A DNA stretch of 64,000 bases from Fulvimarina sp039652615. Lineage in GTDB: Bacteria; Pseudomonadota; Alphaproteobacteria; Rhizobiales; Rhizobiaceae. Both the position numbers and the translations under genes were made by a program. Numbering within the stretch: position 1 is the stretch's first letter; every line of letters starts with the position of its first letter. Under the pieces are notes generated by a model. The model ran no database searches. It was given only the letters and a program-made list of their open reading frames with translations, and was not told the origin of the DNA. Below are positions 35,375-43,747 of this stretch, piece after piece. Where the stretch lies: the NCBI RefSeq assembly GCF_039652615.1, contig NZ_JBDJAC010000005.1, positions 207,283 to 271,282 on the forward strand. Direction: 5' to 3'.

Positions 35375-35388
35375 CGGAGGCGAATCCT

Positions 35389-35580
35389 ATGGGTCAGATC
35401 TGGTTACTTTTCGATCCGCGTCGCGCGCTGATCGGGCTCTTCACCTTCCTTCTGGTGTTGGCTCTTCTCATCCACTTCATCCTGCTGTCCACCGCCCGCT
35501 ACAACTGGCTGGCGAACCCCTCCGCTGAAAGCGGCGCACAGCAGTCGAGTTCGCTCGTCCTCGATCACAAGATCGTCTGA
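35389..35580 (+). CDS. pufA: Light-harvesting 1 alpha subunit PufA
   Basis: 63 residues. The typical start MGQIWLLFDPRRALIGLF precedes a helix with the Mg-ligating His in LALLIHFILLST, followed by ARYNWL, the C-terminal element that tunes LH1 absorption by hydrogen bonds. It is 14 bp after pufB and precedes a GC-rich hairpin. Confidence 0.97.
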   Translation: MGQIWLLFDPRRALIGLFTFLLVLALLIHFILLSTARYNWLANPSAESGAQQSSSLVLDHKIV

Positions 35581-35598
35581 CGACGGACTGCTGATCTC

Positions 35599-35630
35599 AC
35601 CGGGGGCGACGACGCCCCGTCGGCCCCGGT
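35599..35630 (+). repeat. GC-rich intercistronic hairpin between pufA and pufL
   Basis: Arms ACCGGGG and CCCCGGT enclose a GC-rich loop that can form extra pairs (GGGCG with CGCCC), followed by TTTTC. In Rhodobacter, stem-loops at this site stabilise the pufBA message relative to pufLM and act as partial terminators; the same role is likely here. Confidence 0.75.
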
Positions 35631-35673
35631 TTTCAACCAATAAGCATGTCACCGCTTGAGGGAGTCAGCAGCC

Positions 35674-36513
35674 ATGGCGATGCTGTCATTTGAACGAAAA
35701 TACAGGGTACGTGGCGGAACACTCGTCGGCGGCGACTTGTTCGATTTCTGGGTTGGCCCCTTTTACGTCGGCTTTTTCGGCGTCACTGCGATCTTCTTCG
35801 CACTCCTTGGTTCTCTCCTGATCTTTTACGATATCAGTCAGGGCACAGAGACGAACATCTTCGCCTTCTCGGTCAACCCGCCATCCATAAAATACGGCCT
35901 TGGTCTCGCCCCTCTCGACGAGGGCGGCATCTGGCAGATCGTCTCGATCTGCGCCGTCGGTGCCTTCAGCTCCTGGGCTTTGCGCGAGATCGAAATTTGC
36001 CGAAAGCTCGGTATCGGCTGGCACGTTCCAATCGCTTATGCGACCGCAGTCTTCGCCTATGTTTCGCTCGTCGTCATCCGTCCCCTGCTTCTCGGGGCCT
36101 GGGGCCACGGCTTTCCCTACGGCATCATGAGCCATCTCGACTGGGTTTCGAACGTCGGCTACCAGTTCCTGCACTTCCACTACAACCCGGCGCACATGCT
36201 TGCGGTGACGTTCTTCTTCACCACGACGATGTTCCTCGGCCTTCACGCAGGCGTCATCCTTGGTGCGGTCAATCCGCCAAAGGGCGAACCGGTCAAGTAT
36301 GGCGAAACCGAGAACGCCTATTTCCGCGATTACATCGCCTATTCCGTAGGGCCTTACGGCATCCACCGGCTGGGACTGTTCTTTGCGTTGAACGCCGGGT
36401 TCTGGAGCGCGATCTGCATCATCATTTCTGGTCCGTTCATGGATCGCGGCTGGCCGTATTTCTTCGACTTCTTCCTCCAAACGCCTGCCGCTATCGGCAA
36501 CATTTCCTACTGA
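35674..36513 (+). CDS. pufL: Reaction centre L subunit PufL
   Basis: 279 residues, five membrane helices. The N-terminus MAMLSFERKYRVRGG, the special-pair/accessory His region FLHFHYNPAHMLAVTFFF and the non-haem iron ligands in LGLHAGVIL and GIHRLGLFF are present. It binds the special pair and QB. The start is ATG at 35674 with GAGGGAG upstream, although the frame opens at 35656. It is 12 bp before pufM. Confidence 0.98.
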   Translation: MAMLSFERKYRVRGGTLVGGDLFDFWVGPFYVGFFGVTAIFFALLGSLLIFYDISQGTETNIFAFSVNPPSIKYGLGLAPLDEGGIWQIVSICAVGAFSSWALREIEICRKLGIGWHVPIAYATAVFAYVSLVVIRPLLLGAWGHGFPYGIMSHLDWVSNVGYQFLHFHYNPAHMLAVTFFFTTTMFLGLHAGVILGAVNPPKGEPVKYGETENAYFRDYIAYSVGPYGIHRLGLFFALNAGFWSAICIIISGPFMDRGWPYFFDFFLQTPAAIGNISY

Positions 36514-36524
36514 GGGGGTGAACC

Positions 36525-37508
36525 ATGGCCTACTATTCCTCCATATATTTTCGCTCCCAGGTTCGCGGTCCCTTCGATCCAGGCGTCTCTCTGCCGAAGA
36601 GCGACGTGCCGCGAATCCAGGTGAATGCTTTTAGCTACTGGCTCGGCAAGATCGGCGATCCGCAGCTTGGACCGCTCTATCTCGGCTGGTCCGGCGCGCT
36701 CTCGCTTGCCTTCGGCTTCATCGCCATCGAGATCATCGGCCTCAACATGTGGGCCTCGGTTGGCTGGGACCCTTACGCCTTTGTGCGCAACCTTCCCTTC
36801 CTCTCCCTCGATCCGCCGCCGGCCAAATACGGGCTCAATCCGCTCGTTCCGCTCGGCGATGGCGGCTGGTGGATCCTGGCCGGCTTCTTCCTGACGACCT
36901 CCATCCTCCTCTGGTGGGTCCGCAGCTATACGAGGGCGCGGGCGCTCGGCATGGGCACCCATACGAGCTGGGCCTTCGCCTCGGCGATCTTCCTCTATCT
37001 TTCGCTCGGTCTTTTCCGTCCCATTCTGATGGGTTCCTGGTCGGAAGCGGTGCCTTTTGGCCTGATCACGCATCTGAACTGGACCGCGTCGGTCTCGGTG
37101 CTTTACGGCAACTGGTACTACAATCCGTTCCACATGCTTTCGATCGTCTTCCTCTACGGCTCGACGATGCTCTTTGCGATGCACGGCGCGACCATTCTCG
37201 CGGTGTCTCGCTTCGGTGGCGAGCGTGAGGCGGAAGAAATCGTCGATCGCGGCACTGCAGCGGAACGTGCTGGCCTCTTCTGGCGCTGGACCATGGGCTT
37301 CAACGCCTCGTATGAATCCATTCACCGCTGGGCATGGTGGTTCGCTGTCCTGACGACCTTCTGCGGCGCGATCGGCGTCCTCCTCACAGGAACGGTCGTC
37401 GACAACTGGTATCTGTGGGGCGTCAAGCACGGAATCGCGCCGACCTACCCATCGGTCTATCCCGACTTCCCGATTCCCAGCGGTGCTATTCCGGGGGCAG
37501 GACAATGA
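36525..37508 (+). CDS. pufM: Reaction centre M subunit PufM
   Basis: 327 residues with five helices. YYNPFHMLSIVFLYGSTMLFAMHGATILAV contains special-pair and iron-ligand His, and ESIHRWAWWFAVL is the last iron-ligand region. It binds the special pair and QA. The longer C-terminal segment (VKHGIAPTYPSVYPDFP) is the type found in species with PufC rather than PufX. The stop is coupled to pufC by ATGA. Confidence 0.98.
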   Translation: MAYYSSIYFRSQVRGPFDPGVSLPKSDVPRIQVNAFSYWLGKIGDPQLGPLYLGWSGALSLAFGFIAIEIIGLNMWASVGWDPYAFVRNLPFLSLDPPPAKYGLNPLVPLGDGGWWILAGFFLTTSILLWWVRSYTRARALGMGTHTSWAFASAIFLYLSLGLFRPILMGSWSEAVPFGLITHLNWTASVSVLYGNWYYNPFHMLSIVFLYGSTMLFAMHGATILAVSRFGGEREAEEIVDRGTAAERAGLFWRWTMGFNASYESIHRWAWWFAVLTTFCGAIGVLLTGTVVDNWYLWGVKHGIAPTYPSVYPDFPIPSGAIPGAGQ

Positions 37509-39265
37509 GCAACGAACGCAAGAAACGCGCGGCGCCCAAACATCGCGTCGCACCCATAATCCTGGGCGTCTTCGCCCTAGCCGCCGGTATCATTGTCCTC
37601 ACCGTTCCGCCCTGGGTGCTTCCGCCTATCGATGCGGAAGAGACCGGGCCGGCAGCGATCGAGATGGTCCAGTTCAGGGACGGGGACAGAAAGCCCGACG
37701 AGCTTCTCCCCGAGGCTCCGCCGCCGGCGGAGCCTTATGAGGGCGAACTGAAGGCGAGTGAAGCCTATGAAAACGTCGAAGTGCTCGGAGATCTCAGCGA
37801 AGGCGAGTTCACTCGCCTGATGCTTGCGATCACCGAGTGGGTATCGCCGGATCAGGGCTGCGAATACTGTCACAATGTCGAGGAAGGCTTTGCTTCGGAC
37901 AGTGTCTACACCAAGGTCGTCGCTCGCCAGATGCTTGAAATGACCCGTAACATCAACACCAACTGGCCGGAACACGTCGCGCCTGCGGGCGTCACCTGTT
38001 ACACCTGCCATCGCGGCCAGAACGTGCCAGCGCAGAGCTGGTACGATCAGAAGGAGCCGGACGGCAGCCAGTTCCTGGGTAAGCCGCGGCCTTGGTATCT
38101 GGAAGCAAAGACCATCCGTCAGTTCTTTCCCTCCGTGCCTTATGCCAAATACCTCGGGAAGGATCCGGCTACGGCAAACATCCAGTCGCGTGATCCTTTG
38201 GTGAGCACATCGGGCAAGGCGGAAGTGGCGCTCGAGCAGACCGCCGAGAACCTCTACCTTTTCATGATGCAGCAGTCGAACGCCCTCGGCGTCAACTGCA
38301 CCTACTGCCACAACTCCCGCGCCTTCTGGGACTGGTCCCAGTCGACGCCATTCCGCTGGATCGCCTATTGGGGCATTCGCATGTCCCGTCAGATTAACGT
38401 CGAATACATCGAGCCGCTCAAGGACGTCTTCCCGCCGGAACGTCTCGGCCCGCTCGGTGATCCGGCCAAGGTCCATTGCGGCACCTGCCATCGCGGCGAA
38501 CCTCAGCCTCTTCAGGGCTACGAGCTGATGCACTCCTTCACAGCCGGCCTCTCCGAAGACGGCAAAGTGCCGGACCCTTCGCCGAAAGAGGCGATCCTTC
38601 TTGGCAAGGCGATTCCGGTCGCCCAGACTGGGTCCGATACCCAAACCCAGCCGCAGCCGCAGCCCGCTCCAGTCAGCGAAACGGCTATCGAGCAATCGGT
38701 GGCTCCGGATGGCGGACAGGGCAATGGGGAGGGCGTCGAGTATAAGTCCCAGCAGGATCCGCAGAAGGGTGAAGAACCATCCGCTATCGACAATACAACG
38801 GAGGCCTTGCCGCCCGAAACGCCTGGCGAAGCATCGCCTCCCGGTGAATTCCCGACCGGCGTCGATGCCCCCAGTGGGTCTGACCCGCAACAGCTCCGTC
38901 CCAGCACCTCCATGCAGGAGAGCGACACGCAGGACGACGCACCTTCCGCAGGCGATCCCGGCACCGGAATGCCGAGCGAAGGTGGCGACCAATCGTCCCC
39001 TGGTAAGACTGGCGTCCAAGGCGAATCCACTCAAACGCCTGAAAACGAGGGTAGCACCGCCATGGACCCCGGCCAGTCGTCTTCGGACGCCGGTTCCGGG
39101 GACGCCAAAGCCTCCGAAGGCAATCAGTCTTCGGGTAGCGAGGCTTCCGGCAGTGGCGGATCAGAGGATGCCAGCAACGGCTCCGAAGCCTCCAGCCCAT
39201 CGAGCGGACAATCCGGAGGCAGCTCACGCCCTTCGATCGTGATCGTGCCCCGCTCGACGAACTGA
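37505..39265 (+). CDS. pufC: Tetrahaem reaction-centre cytochrome c PufC with long C-terminal tail
   Basis: 586 residues, far above the usual 330-370. One uncleaved-looking membrane anchor (about 17-34, no lipobox Cys) precedes four c-type haem sites: CEYCH (119-123), CYTCH (165-169), CTYCH (265-269) and CGTCH (325-329). It reduces the photooxidised special pair on the periplasmic side. From about residue 370 the protein becomes a low-complexity tail rich in Ser, Gly, Pro, Gln, Glu and Asp, ending in RPSIVIVPRSTN. The frame runs uninterrupted to a stop followed by a strong terminator, so it is not an assembly read-through into another gene. Confidence 0.96.
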   Translation: MSNERKKRAAPKHRVAPIILGVFALAAGIIVLTVPPWVLPPIDAEETGPAAIEMVQFRDGDRKPDELLPEAPPPAEPYEGELKASEAYENVEVLGDLSEGEFTRLMLAITEWVSPDQGCEYCHNVEEGFASDSVYTKVVARQMLEMTRNINTNWPEHVAPAGVTCYTCHRGQNVPAQSWYDQKEPDGSQFLGKPRPWYLEAKTIRQFFPSVPYAKYLGKDPATANIQSRDPLVSTSGKAEVALEQTAENLYLFMMQQSNALGVNCTYCHNSRAFWDWSQSTPFRWIAYWGIRMSRQINVEYIEPLKDVFPPERLGPLGDPAKVHCGTCHRGEPQPLQGYELMHSFTAGLSEDGKVPDPSPKEAILLGKAIPVAQTGSDTQTQPQPQPAPVSETAIEQSVAPDGGQGNGEGVEYKSQQDPQKGEEPSAIDNTTEALPPETPGEASPPGEFPTGVDAPSGSDPQQLRPSTSMQESDTQDDAPSAGDPGTGMPSEGGDQSSPGKTGVQGESTQTPENEGSTAMDPGQSSSDAGSGDAKASEGNQSSGSEASGSGGSEDASNGSEASSPSSGQSGGSSRPSIVIVPRSTN

Positions 39266-39297
39266 CCAGGAACGACAAACCTGAGTAGAAGCCCTGA

Positions 39298-39331
39298 TCC
39301 CCCGAGCGAACAGCTCGGGGGATTTCTTTTT
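39298..39331 (+). terminator. Intrinsic terminator after pufC
   Basis: Arms TCCCCCGAGC and GCTCGGGGGA (10 bp) with a 5-base loop are followed by TTTCTTTTT. This is a textbook rho-independent terminator closing the bchCXYZ-puf operon. Confidence 0.92.
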
Positions 39332-39360
39332 GCGCAGACGTAATACCGCCGGACGAATGA

Positions 39361-39443
39361 ATTGACCCGTTGGGTCAATCCACGCCCGGCAAACGGCTCA
39401 AACGCCGCTCGGGCTGCCGACGACCCATGAAACCGATGGTTTC
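39361..39443. repeat. Two perfect short inverted repeats upstream of the ktrB-like gene
   Basis: ATTGACCC-GTT-GGGTCAAT (39361-39379) and TGAAACC-GAT-GGTTTCA (39427-39443) are perfect palindromes with 3-base centres, 47 bp apart, between the pufC terminator and the ktrB-like gene. They look like operator sites for a dimeric regulator. The rest of the 500-bp gap (39332-39775) has no ORF I can support. Confidence 0.5.
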
Positions 39444-39775
39444 AAAGGTCCGCCGGTATAAGACCGATGGAAGCCTGAGCTGTGCGTCAGGCGCGAATTG
39501 GCCCAAGGGTCAAATCATTTGTACGGTGGGATGAGAGCATGCTGGCGCAGCGCGACAAACCTATCGGGAATATCTTTAGAGCGGCGACGCAAAAAGCGGC
39601 CACGGATCGTGAATTCCGGCATATCCATGGACATCCGAGCGCAGTCCGGGCGCAGCCAGGCGACCTCTTCAACTGAAAATGGAATTGGTCCCATCGAATT
39701 GCGGCGTCATCCCGCTTTCCAAACGTCTCCTGCCCTTTATCTTCTTTCAAAGACTGGGATGGGACGAAGAGTATC

Positions 39776-41164
39776 ATGCGTGTTCCGCTGAGCGTCGAAC
39801 AGGCGATCGAATCGCTGCGACAAATCAAAAAAGGCCAGGAAACCACCGCAGACATCTCCCGCAAGCGGGCAGGCCCCGCCAAGCTTCTAATGCTTGGCTA
39901 TCTTTTCTACATGTCCGTCGGCTGGATCCTGTTATGCCTTCCCTGGTCGCACGAAGGCGAACCGGTGTCCGTCTTGGACAATCTCTTCATGGCCGTCTCG
40001 GCCGTGTCAACGACCGGTCTGACCTCGGTCGACACCGGCACGCATTACACTTTCTTCGGCGAACTGGTTATCCTCCTGCTCATCCAGTTCGGTGGGCTCG
40101 GCTACATGACGATGAGTTCCTTCGCCTTCCTTGCAATCCAGGCGCAGCTCAGCGACACGCAGGAAAAGACGACACGCACAGCGTTCGCACTACCAGCGAA
40201 TATGTCACCAGCCTTTTTCCTCCGCTCCGTCGTGTTTTTTACATTTGCGACGGAGATCGTGGGAGCCGCCTCCCTTTACCCGCTTCTCGCAGCACAGAAC
40301 GTTGAAGAGCCCTTCTGGAGCGCGGTCTTTCATTCGATATCGGCGTTCTCCACGGCGGGCTTTTCGCTTTACTCGGACAGCTTCGAGGGATTTTCGAACG
40401 ATTTCGCCATCAACATGGTCATTTCGGTCCTGAGCATTTTCGGCGCGATGGGGTTCATCATCGTCGCGGACGCAGCCCGGCGATTTATCGGCCGCTCGAC
40501 CCATTTCGGCTTCACGAGCAAGGTCATCTTTCGCATGACCGCAATCCTGATCAGCCTCGGGACGTTGCTGATTTTCCTCGCCGAACCGACCCTTCAAGCC
40601 CTGCCTCCTGCCGATCGACTGCTGGCCGCCTTTTTCCAGGCGATGAGCGCATCGACAACGGTGGGGTTCAACACCATCCCGATCGGCGACATCTCGAACG
40701 CTGTTGTGATGGTGCTCCTCATTCTGATGATGATCGGTGCCTCGCCATCGGGAACCGGGGGTGGCATGAAGACCACCTCCTTCGCCGCTCTCGTGGGCCT
40801 CGCTCGCTCCACGCTGAAAGGCCGGGACAGCATTCGCTTCTTCAAGCGCCGCGTCACGGATACGCAACTGCATCTCGCGGGCACGACCCTCGTCTGCTAT
40901 CTTGCCTGCATCTCCGTCGCTCTGTTTATTCTGTTTCTGACCGAGACGGGCATAGCCTTCAACGCCATGGCATTCGAGGCGATCTCCGCACTCGGCACCG
41001 TAGGGCTATCGATGGGAGCGACCAGCAATCTCTCGGAGATTGGCAAGCTGACGATCATCGCTCTCATGATTATCGGTCGGGTCGGCGTCTTGACGTTCGG
41101 CCTCGCGATCGCCGTGCCGGATGAAACGCGGGAAGAAGAAAGCGACAACGACCTTGCAATGTAG
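39776..41164 (+). CDS. TrkH/KtrB family cation (K+) transporter subunit
   Basis: 462 residues with about ten hydrophobic segments and four P-loop-like repeats, e.g. FMAVSAVSTTGLTSVDTG, FHSISAFSTAGFSLYSDS, FQAMSASTTVGFNTIPIG and FEAISALGTVGLSMGAT, the hallmark of Trk/Ktr/HKT channels. GGMKTTSFAAL is the conserved loop. It would need a KtrA/TrkA partner, not seen in this window. The first 45 residues are cytoplasmic and basic. Confidence 0.93.
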   Translation: MRVPLSVEQAIESLRQIKKGQETTADISRKRAGPAKLLMLGYLFYMSVGWILLCLPWSHEGEPVSVLDNLFMAVSAVSTTGLTSVDTGTHYTFFGELVILLLIQFGGLGYMTMSSFAFLAIQAQLSDTQEKTTRTAFALPANMSPAFFLRSVVFFTFATEIVGAASLYPLLAAQNVEEPFWSAVFHSISAFSTAGFSLYSDSFEGFSNDFAINMVISVLSIFGAMGFIIVADAARRFIGRSTHFGFTSKVIFRMTAILISLGTLLIFLAEPTLQALPPADRLLAAFFQAMSASTTVGFNTIPIGDISNAVVMVLLILMMIGASPSGTGGGMKTTSFAALVGLARSTLKGRDSIRFFKRRVTDTQLHLAGTTLVCYLACISVALFILFLTETGIAFNAMAFEAISALGTVGLSMGATSNLSEIGKLTIIALMIIGRVGVLTFGLAIAVPDETREEESDNDLAM

Positions 41165-41713
41165 AGACGGTGCGCCTCTTGTGGCCTCCCGCTGTTGGCA
41201 CGGCAAGGGGGAGGCAGGTCTCGCGCAGACCGGGGCATCAAAACGCCATGACCCTCGCATTCCGACCATCGGAGCCGCCGACCATTTGTTGGTCGCCCAT
41301 GAAGGCAGCGCCGGTAATGCTTTCGGAAGACATTACGAGACAGTTGCGCCGATCGCGCCCCGGCGAGATCCACGATAAACGGGACGTTCACAAGCGATGC
41401 TCGATCAAGGTTGAAATCCCGCGACGGGATGCGATCGCGGGGATTTCGGACCGGATGTCTGGTGGTGCCGCGCCGGAGAGAGGACAGTGGGTTCTGCCGT
41501 AAACGTGGACACCACTCATCGGATTGGCGATCAGAGTCTATCGAGAGCCGAGAATGTGCTCCCGGGACCCAGTCTCAACCAAGAGCATCGACCCGAAAAG
41601 TGGGAGCCGCTGTCCGAATAAACCCGATGCGACGCCGATATGCTGGAGCATACGAACCAATACCGAAATCGGATCGTATGCTCTCAGGGCAACGTCAAAT
41701 TGAAAGCTGAATT
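41165..41713. other. Intergenic region with rhizobial-style palindromic repeats
   Basis: 549 bp without a supportable gene. It contains an imperfect palindrome at 41585-41630 (GCATCG...CGATGC around CGACCCGAAAAGTGGGAGCC) resembling palindromic intergenic repeats common in Rhizobiales, and a perfect 10-bp inverted repeat at 41646-41683 (GAGCATACGA/TCGTATGCTC) with an inner CCGA/TCGG stem. The latter may end the minus-strand operon that stops at 41714. Confidence 0.55.
41646..41683 (-). repeat. 10-bp inverted repeat past the end of the puhE-cobW gene
   Basis: Perfect arms GAGCATACGA and TCGTATGCTC, with the 18-base loop folding into CCGA-AA-TCGG. It lies 30 bp past the operon's last stop. There is no T-run, so factor-dependent termination or mRNA 3'-end protection is more likely than intrinsic termination. 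Confidence 0.6.
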
Positions 41714-43588
41714 CTAGACCGCAAATGCAGGCTCACCGCCGAAACCGCTTTTCGGCTGCTCTTTGGCTTCACCTGAAACTTCGGCTGCCGTCACTTCGAA
41801 CAGGCGATCAAGCTTGGAAACGTTCAGGTCCTTACCGATCGCCAGCGCTCTCGCGGACTCGTTTTTCTGCGGAATATGCACCGACATGGACACGCGGCCG
41901 CCGGCAATGTCGAACCGCAACCAGCCGTCGCCGGACTTGGCAATACCCTTCATCCGATCGACACGGCCCATATCACCGCGCGCGACCTGATGAAGTCGTG
42001 CCGAGAGCTCATCGGTGGCGATGGGCCGGGTCAGTGACCGGCTCCACGAACCGAGACCAAGTCCGGGCTCCGGATGGTGGTGTCCATGATCATGTCTATG
42101 ATCATGGTCGTGCCCATGCGCATCCTCATGCGCATGATGGTCGTGTGCGTGGCCACGGCCATGGGCGTGCCCCGCATGTGCGTGATGATCCTCACCGGAA
42201 TCGAGCGCCGCATCTCGTGCTGCATGCACATAGATCGCCTGGCTCGGAACGAGTTCTTCCTCGACCGCGCCATAGCGTGCCGGCAGGATCCGCGCCTTCG
42301 GATTGAGAGCGATCAGCGTTTCACGGACCGCTGAAAGCTCGCTTTCAGAGACGAGATCGATCTTGTTCAGAATGAACACCGGAGCGATCCGTGCCTGCAC
42401 GTCGAAATAGTCCGGCATTCGCGCGTAATCGGCCAGGAACGCTCCCGCGTCGATCACCGTGAACAGTTTGGTCGCCTTCACATTCGTGGCGATTTCAGGA
42501 GCGGCCAGCACTTGGAGAAGGGATGCCACATCGGCAACACCCGACGGCTCGATCAGCACCCTGTCGGGGGCCATGTTTGCGACCACCTCGCGCAATTGGG
42601 CTGCGAGGTCCTTGCGCAGGGAACAGCAGATGCAGCCATTCGGCAGCTCCACCACATCGGCGCCCTGCCCGGAAAGAAGCGAGCCGTCGATGCCGAGCTC
42701 GCCGAAATCATTGACGAGCACGACCGTCTTTTCAGCCGGGTTTGCCTCGCTCAGCATACGCCGGAGCGTGGTCGTCTTTCCGGCACCGAGAAAGCCGACC
42801 ACGATATCGACCGCAAATGGCTTTCGCTCGCCGCGCGACTTCAGGCCCGGCGCCCAGATCGCCCCGGACGGCATCGGCAGCACGAGCATCCAGTGTTCGA
42901 GGATTGCCAGTGCCATCAGCACGCCGAGGAAGGTGTAGCCCGCCATTTCGAACTGGCTCGCACCATCTGCGAAGGCCCATGCGAAGAGTAGCACGGTGAT
43001 GATGGTGGAAATCGTCACCGAGAACGGGAACAGCAGGTTCATCGAACGCTTGTTGAGAAAGCCCTTCAGAAACTCGAGATGCTCCGGCAGGAATTCCTCG
43101 TTCAGGTTCCGCACCCCGAAGAAGACGTTGAGCTTGGCGCTCTGATGCATCCACCACAGCACCATGAAGGTCCACATGCCGATCTGGTTCGGCGCGCCCC
43201 AGGTCAGCGAGACCACAACGACAGCCGCAGCGATGATCGCCAGCTCATGCCAGAGGCTCGTCTGCACCGCATGGACGAAATGCGGCCAGCCGCGGCAATT
43301 CTCCGGGCAAGGCTGCTTCCGGGGGCCGGTGACATAGCCCATGTAGAAGCTCATCTCCTGCCACCCCCAGGCCAGAAGCCCAAAGGTGAACGCATAATAG
43401 GCCCCGGTGACCGACGTGTCGTGCGAAGACCATTCGAGGCCCCACAGCGACAGCGCGAAGACCACCGTCGCGCCGATCATGGAATATTTGAACGTCTTCT
43501 GCGGCAGGCCGTCCAGCCAGATGATGGCGACGGTCGAGGCCCACCAGACGACAAGCGCGAAGAGGGCCGGTAGGACATATTCGATCAT
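41714..43588 (-). CDS. puhE: PuhE (photosynthetic complex assembly protein 2) fused to CobW/COG0523 GTPase
   Basis: 624 residues in one open frame. Residues 1-250 are a multi-helix membrane protein with GAYYAFTFGLLAWGWQEMSF, GWPHFVHAVQ and SAKLNVFFGVRNLNEEFLPEH, diagnostic of PuhE (DUF3623). From residue 256 a complete G3E GTPase begins: Walker A GFLGAGKT (265-272), the metal-binding CXCC in PNGCICCSLRKD (C319, C321, C322), NKID (408-411), a His-rich insert at 468-505 with more than 15 His, and a CobW_C domain to the end. COG0523 proteins are metallochaperones for Zn, Co or Fe. It follows acsF, a di-iron enzyme gene, after a 159-bp gap. The metal and client are not known. Confidence 0.94.
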   Translation of the reverse strand: MIEYVLPALFALVVWWASTVAIIWLDGLPQKTFKYSMIGATVVFALSLWGLEWSSHDTSVTGAYYAFTFGLLAWGWQEMSFYMGYVTGPRKQPCPENCRGWPHFVHAVQTSLWHELAIIAAAVVVVSLTWGAPNQIGMWTFMVLWWMHQSAKLNVFFGVRNLNEEFLPEHLEFLKGFLNKRSMNLLFPFSVTISTIITVLLFAWAFADGASQFEMAGYTFLGVLMALAILEHWMLVLPMPSGAIWAPGLKSRGERKPFAVDIVVGFLGAGKTTTLRRMLSEANPAEKTVVLVNDFGELGIDGSLLSGQGADVVELPNGCICCSLRKDLAAQLREVVANMAPDRVLIEPSGVADVASLLQVLAAPEIATNVKATKLFTVIDAGAFLADYARMPDYFDVQARIAPVFILNKIDLVSESELSAVRETLIALNPKARILPARYGAVEEELVPSQAIYVHAARDAALDSGEDHHAHAGHAHGRGHAHDHHAHEDAHGHDHDHRHDHGHHHPEPGLGLGSWSRSLTRPIATDELSARLHQVARGDMGRVDRMKGIAKSGDGWLRFDIAGGRVSMSVHIPQKNESARALAIGKDLNVSKLDRLFEVTAAEVSGEAKEQPKSGFGGEPAFAV

Positions 43589-43637
43589 GGGATGGCCTTT
43601 CGCTTGAAATGCGTTCTGTCGTCCGGGTCGCTAGAGC

Positions 43638-43732
43638 GCGATGTGGAAAGGTCGCCTGACCTTTCGGATCACATCCCGCGTCAAAACAAAGGCTTCGAGC
43701 GAAATGTCGATCCGGACCTTTCGCATTTCGCT
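43638..43732. repeat. Two inverted repeats between acsF and puhE-cobW
   Basis: The first has AAAGGTC-GCCT-GACCTTT nested inside GATGTG...CACATC (43640-43675). The second has perfect arms AGCGAAATG (43698-43706) and CATTTCGCT (43724-43732). Both share a GACCTTTC word. They look like intergenic palindromic repeat units and could shape mRNA stability between the two genes. Confidence 0.6.
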
Positions 43733-43747
43733 TTAGCAAAGAGCGGC

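Noticed and set aside
37577..39034. A minus-strand open frame of 485 codons opposite pufC
   Set aside because: Antisense to pufC including its haem motifs; no family resemblance.
37505..39265. The long C-terminal part of pufC as a separate gene or frameshift artefact
   Set aside because: The frame is continuous with the haem domain, codon use stays similar, and the stop is followed by a proper terminator; no separate start with a ribosome binding site is apparent.
41165..41713. Possible tRNA or small RNA in the gap after the cation transporter
   Set aside because: I looked for a cloverleaf pattern and found only palindromic repeats; nothing supports a tRNA.
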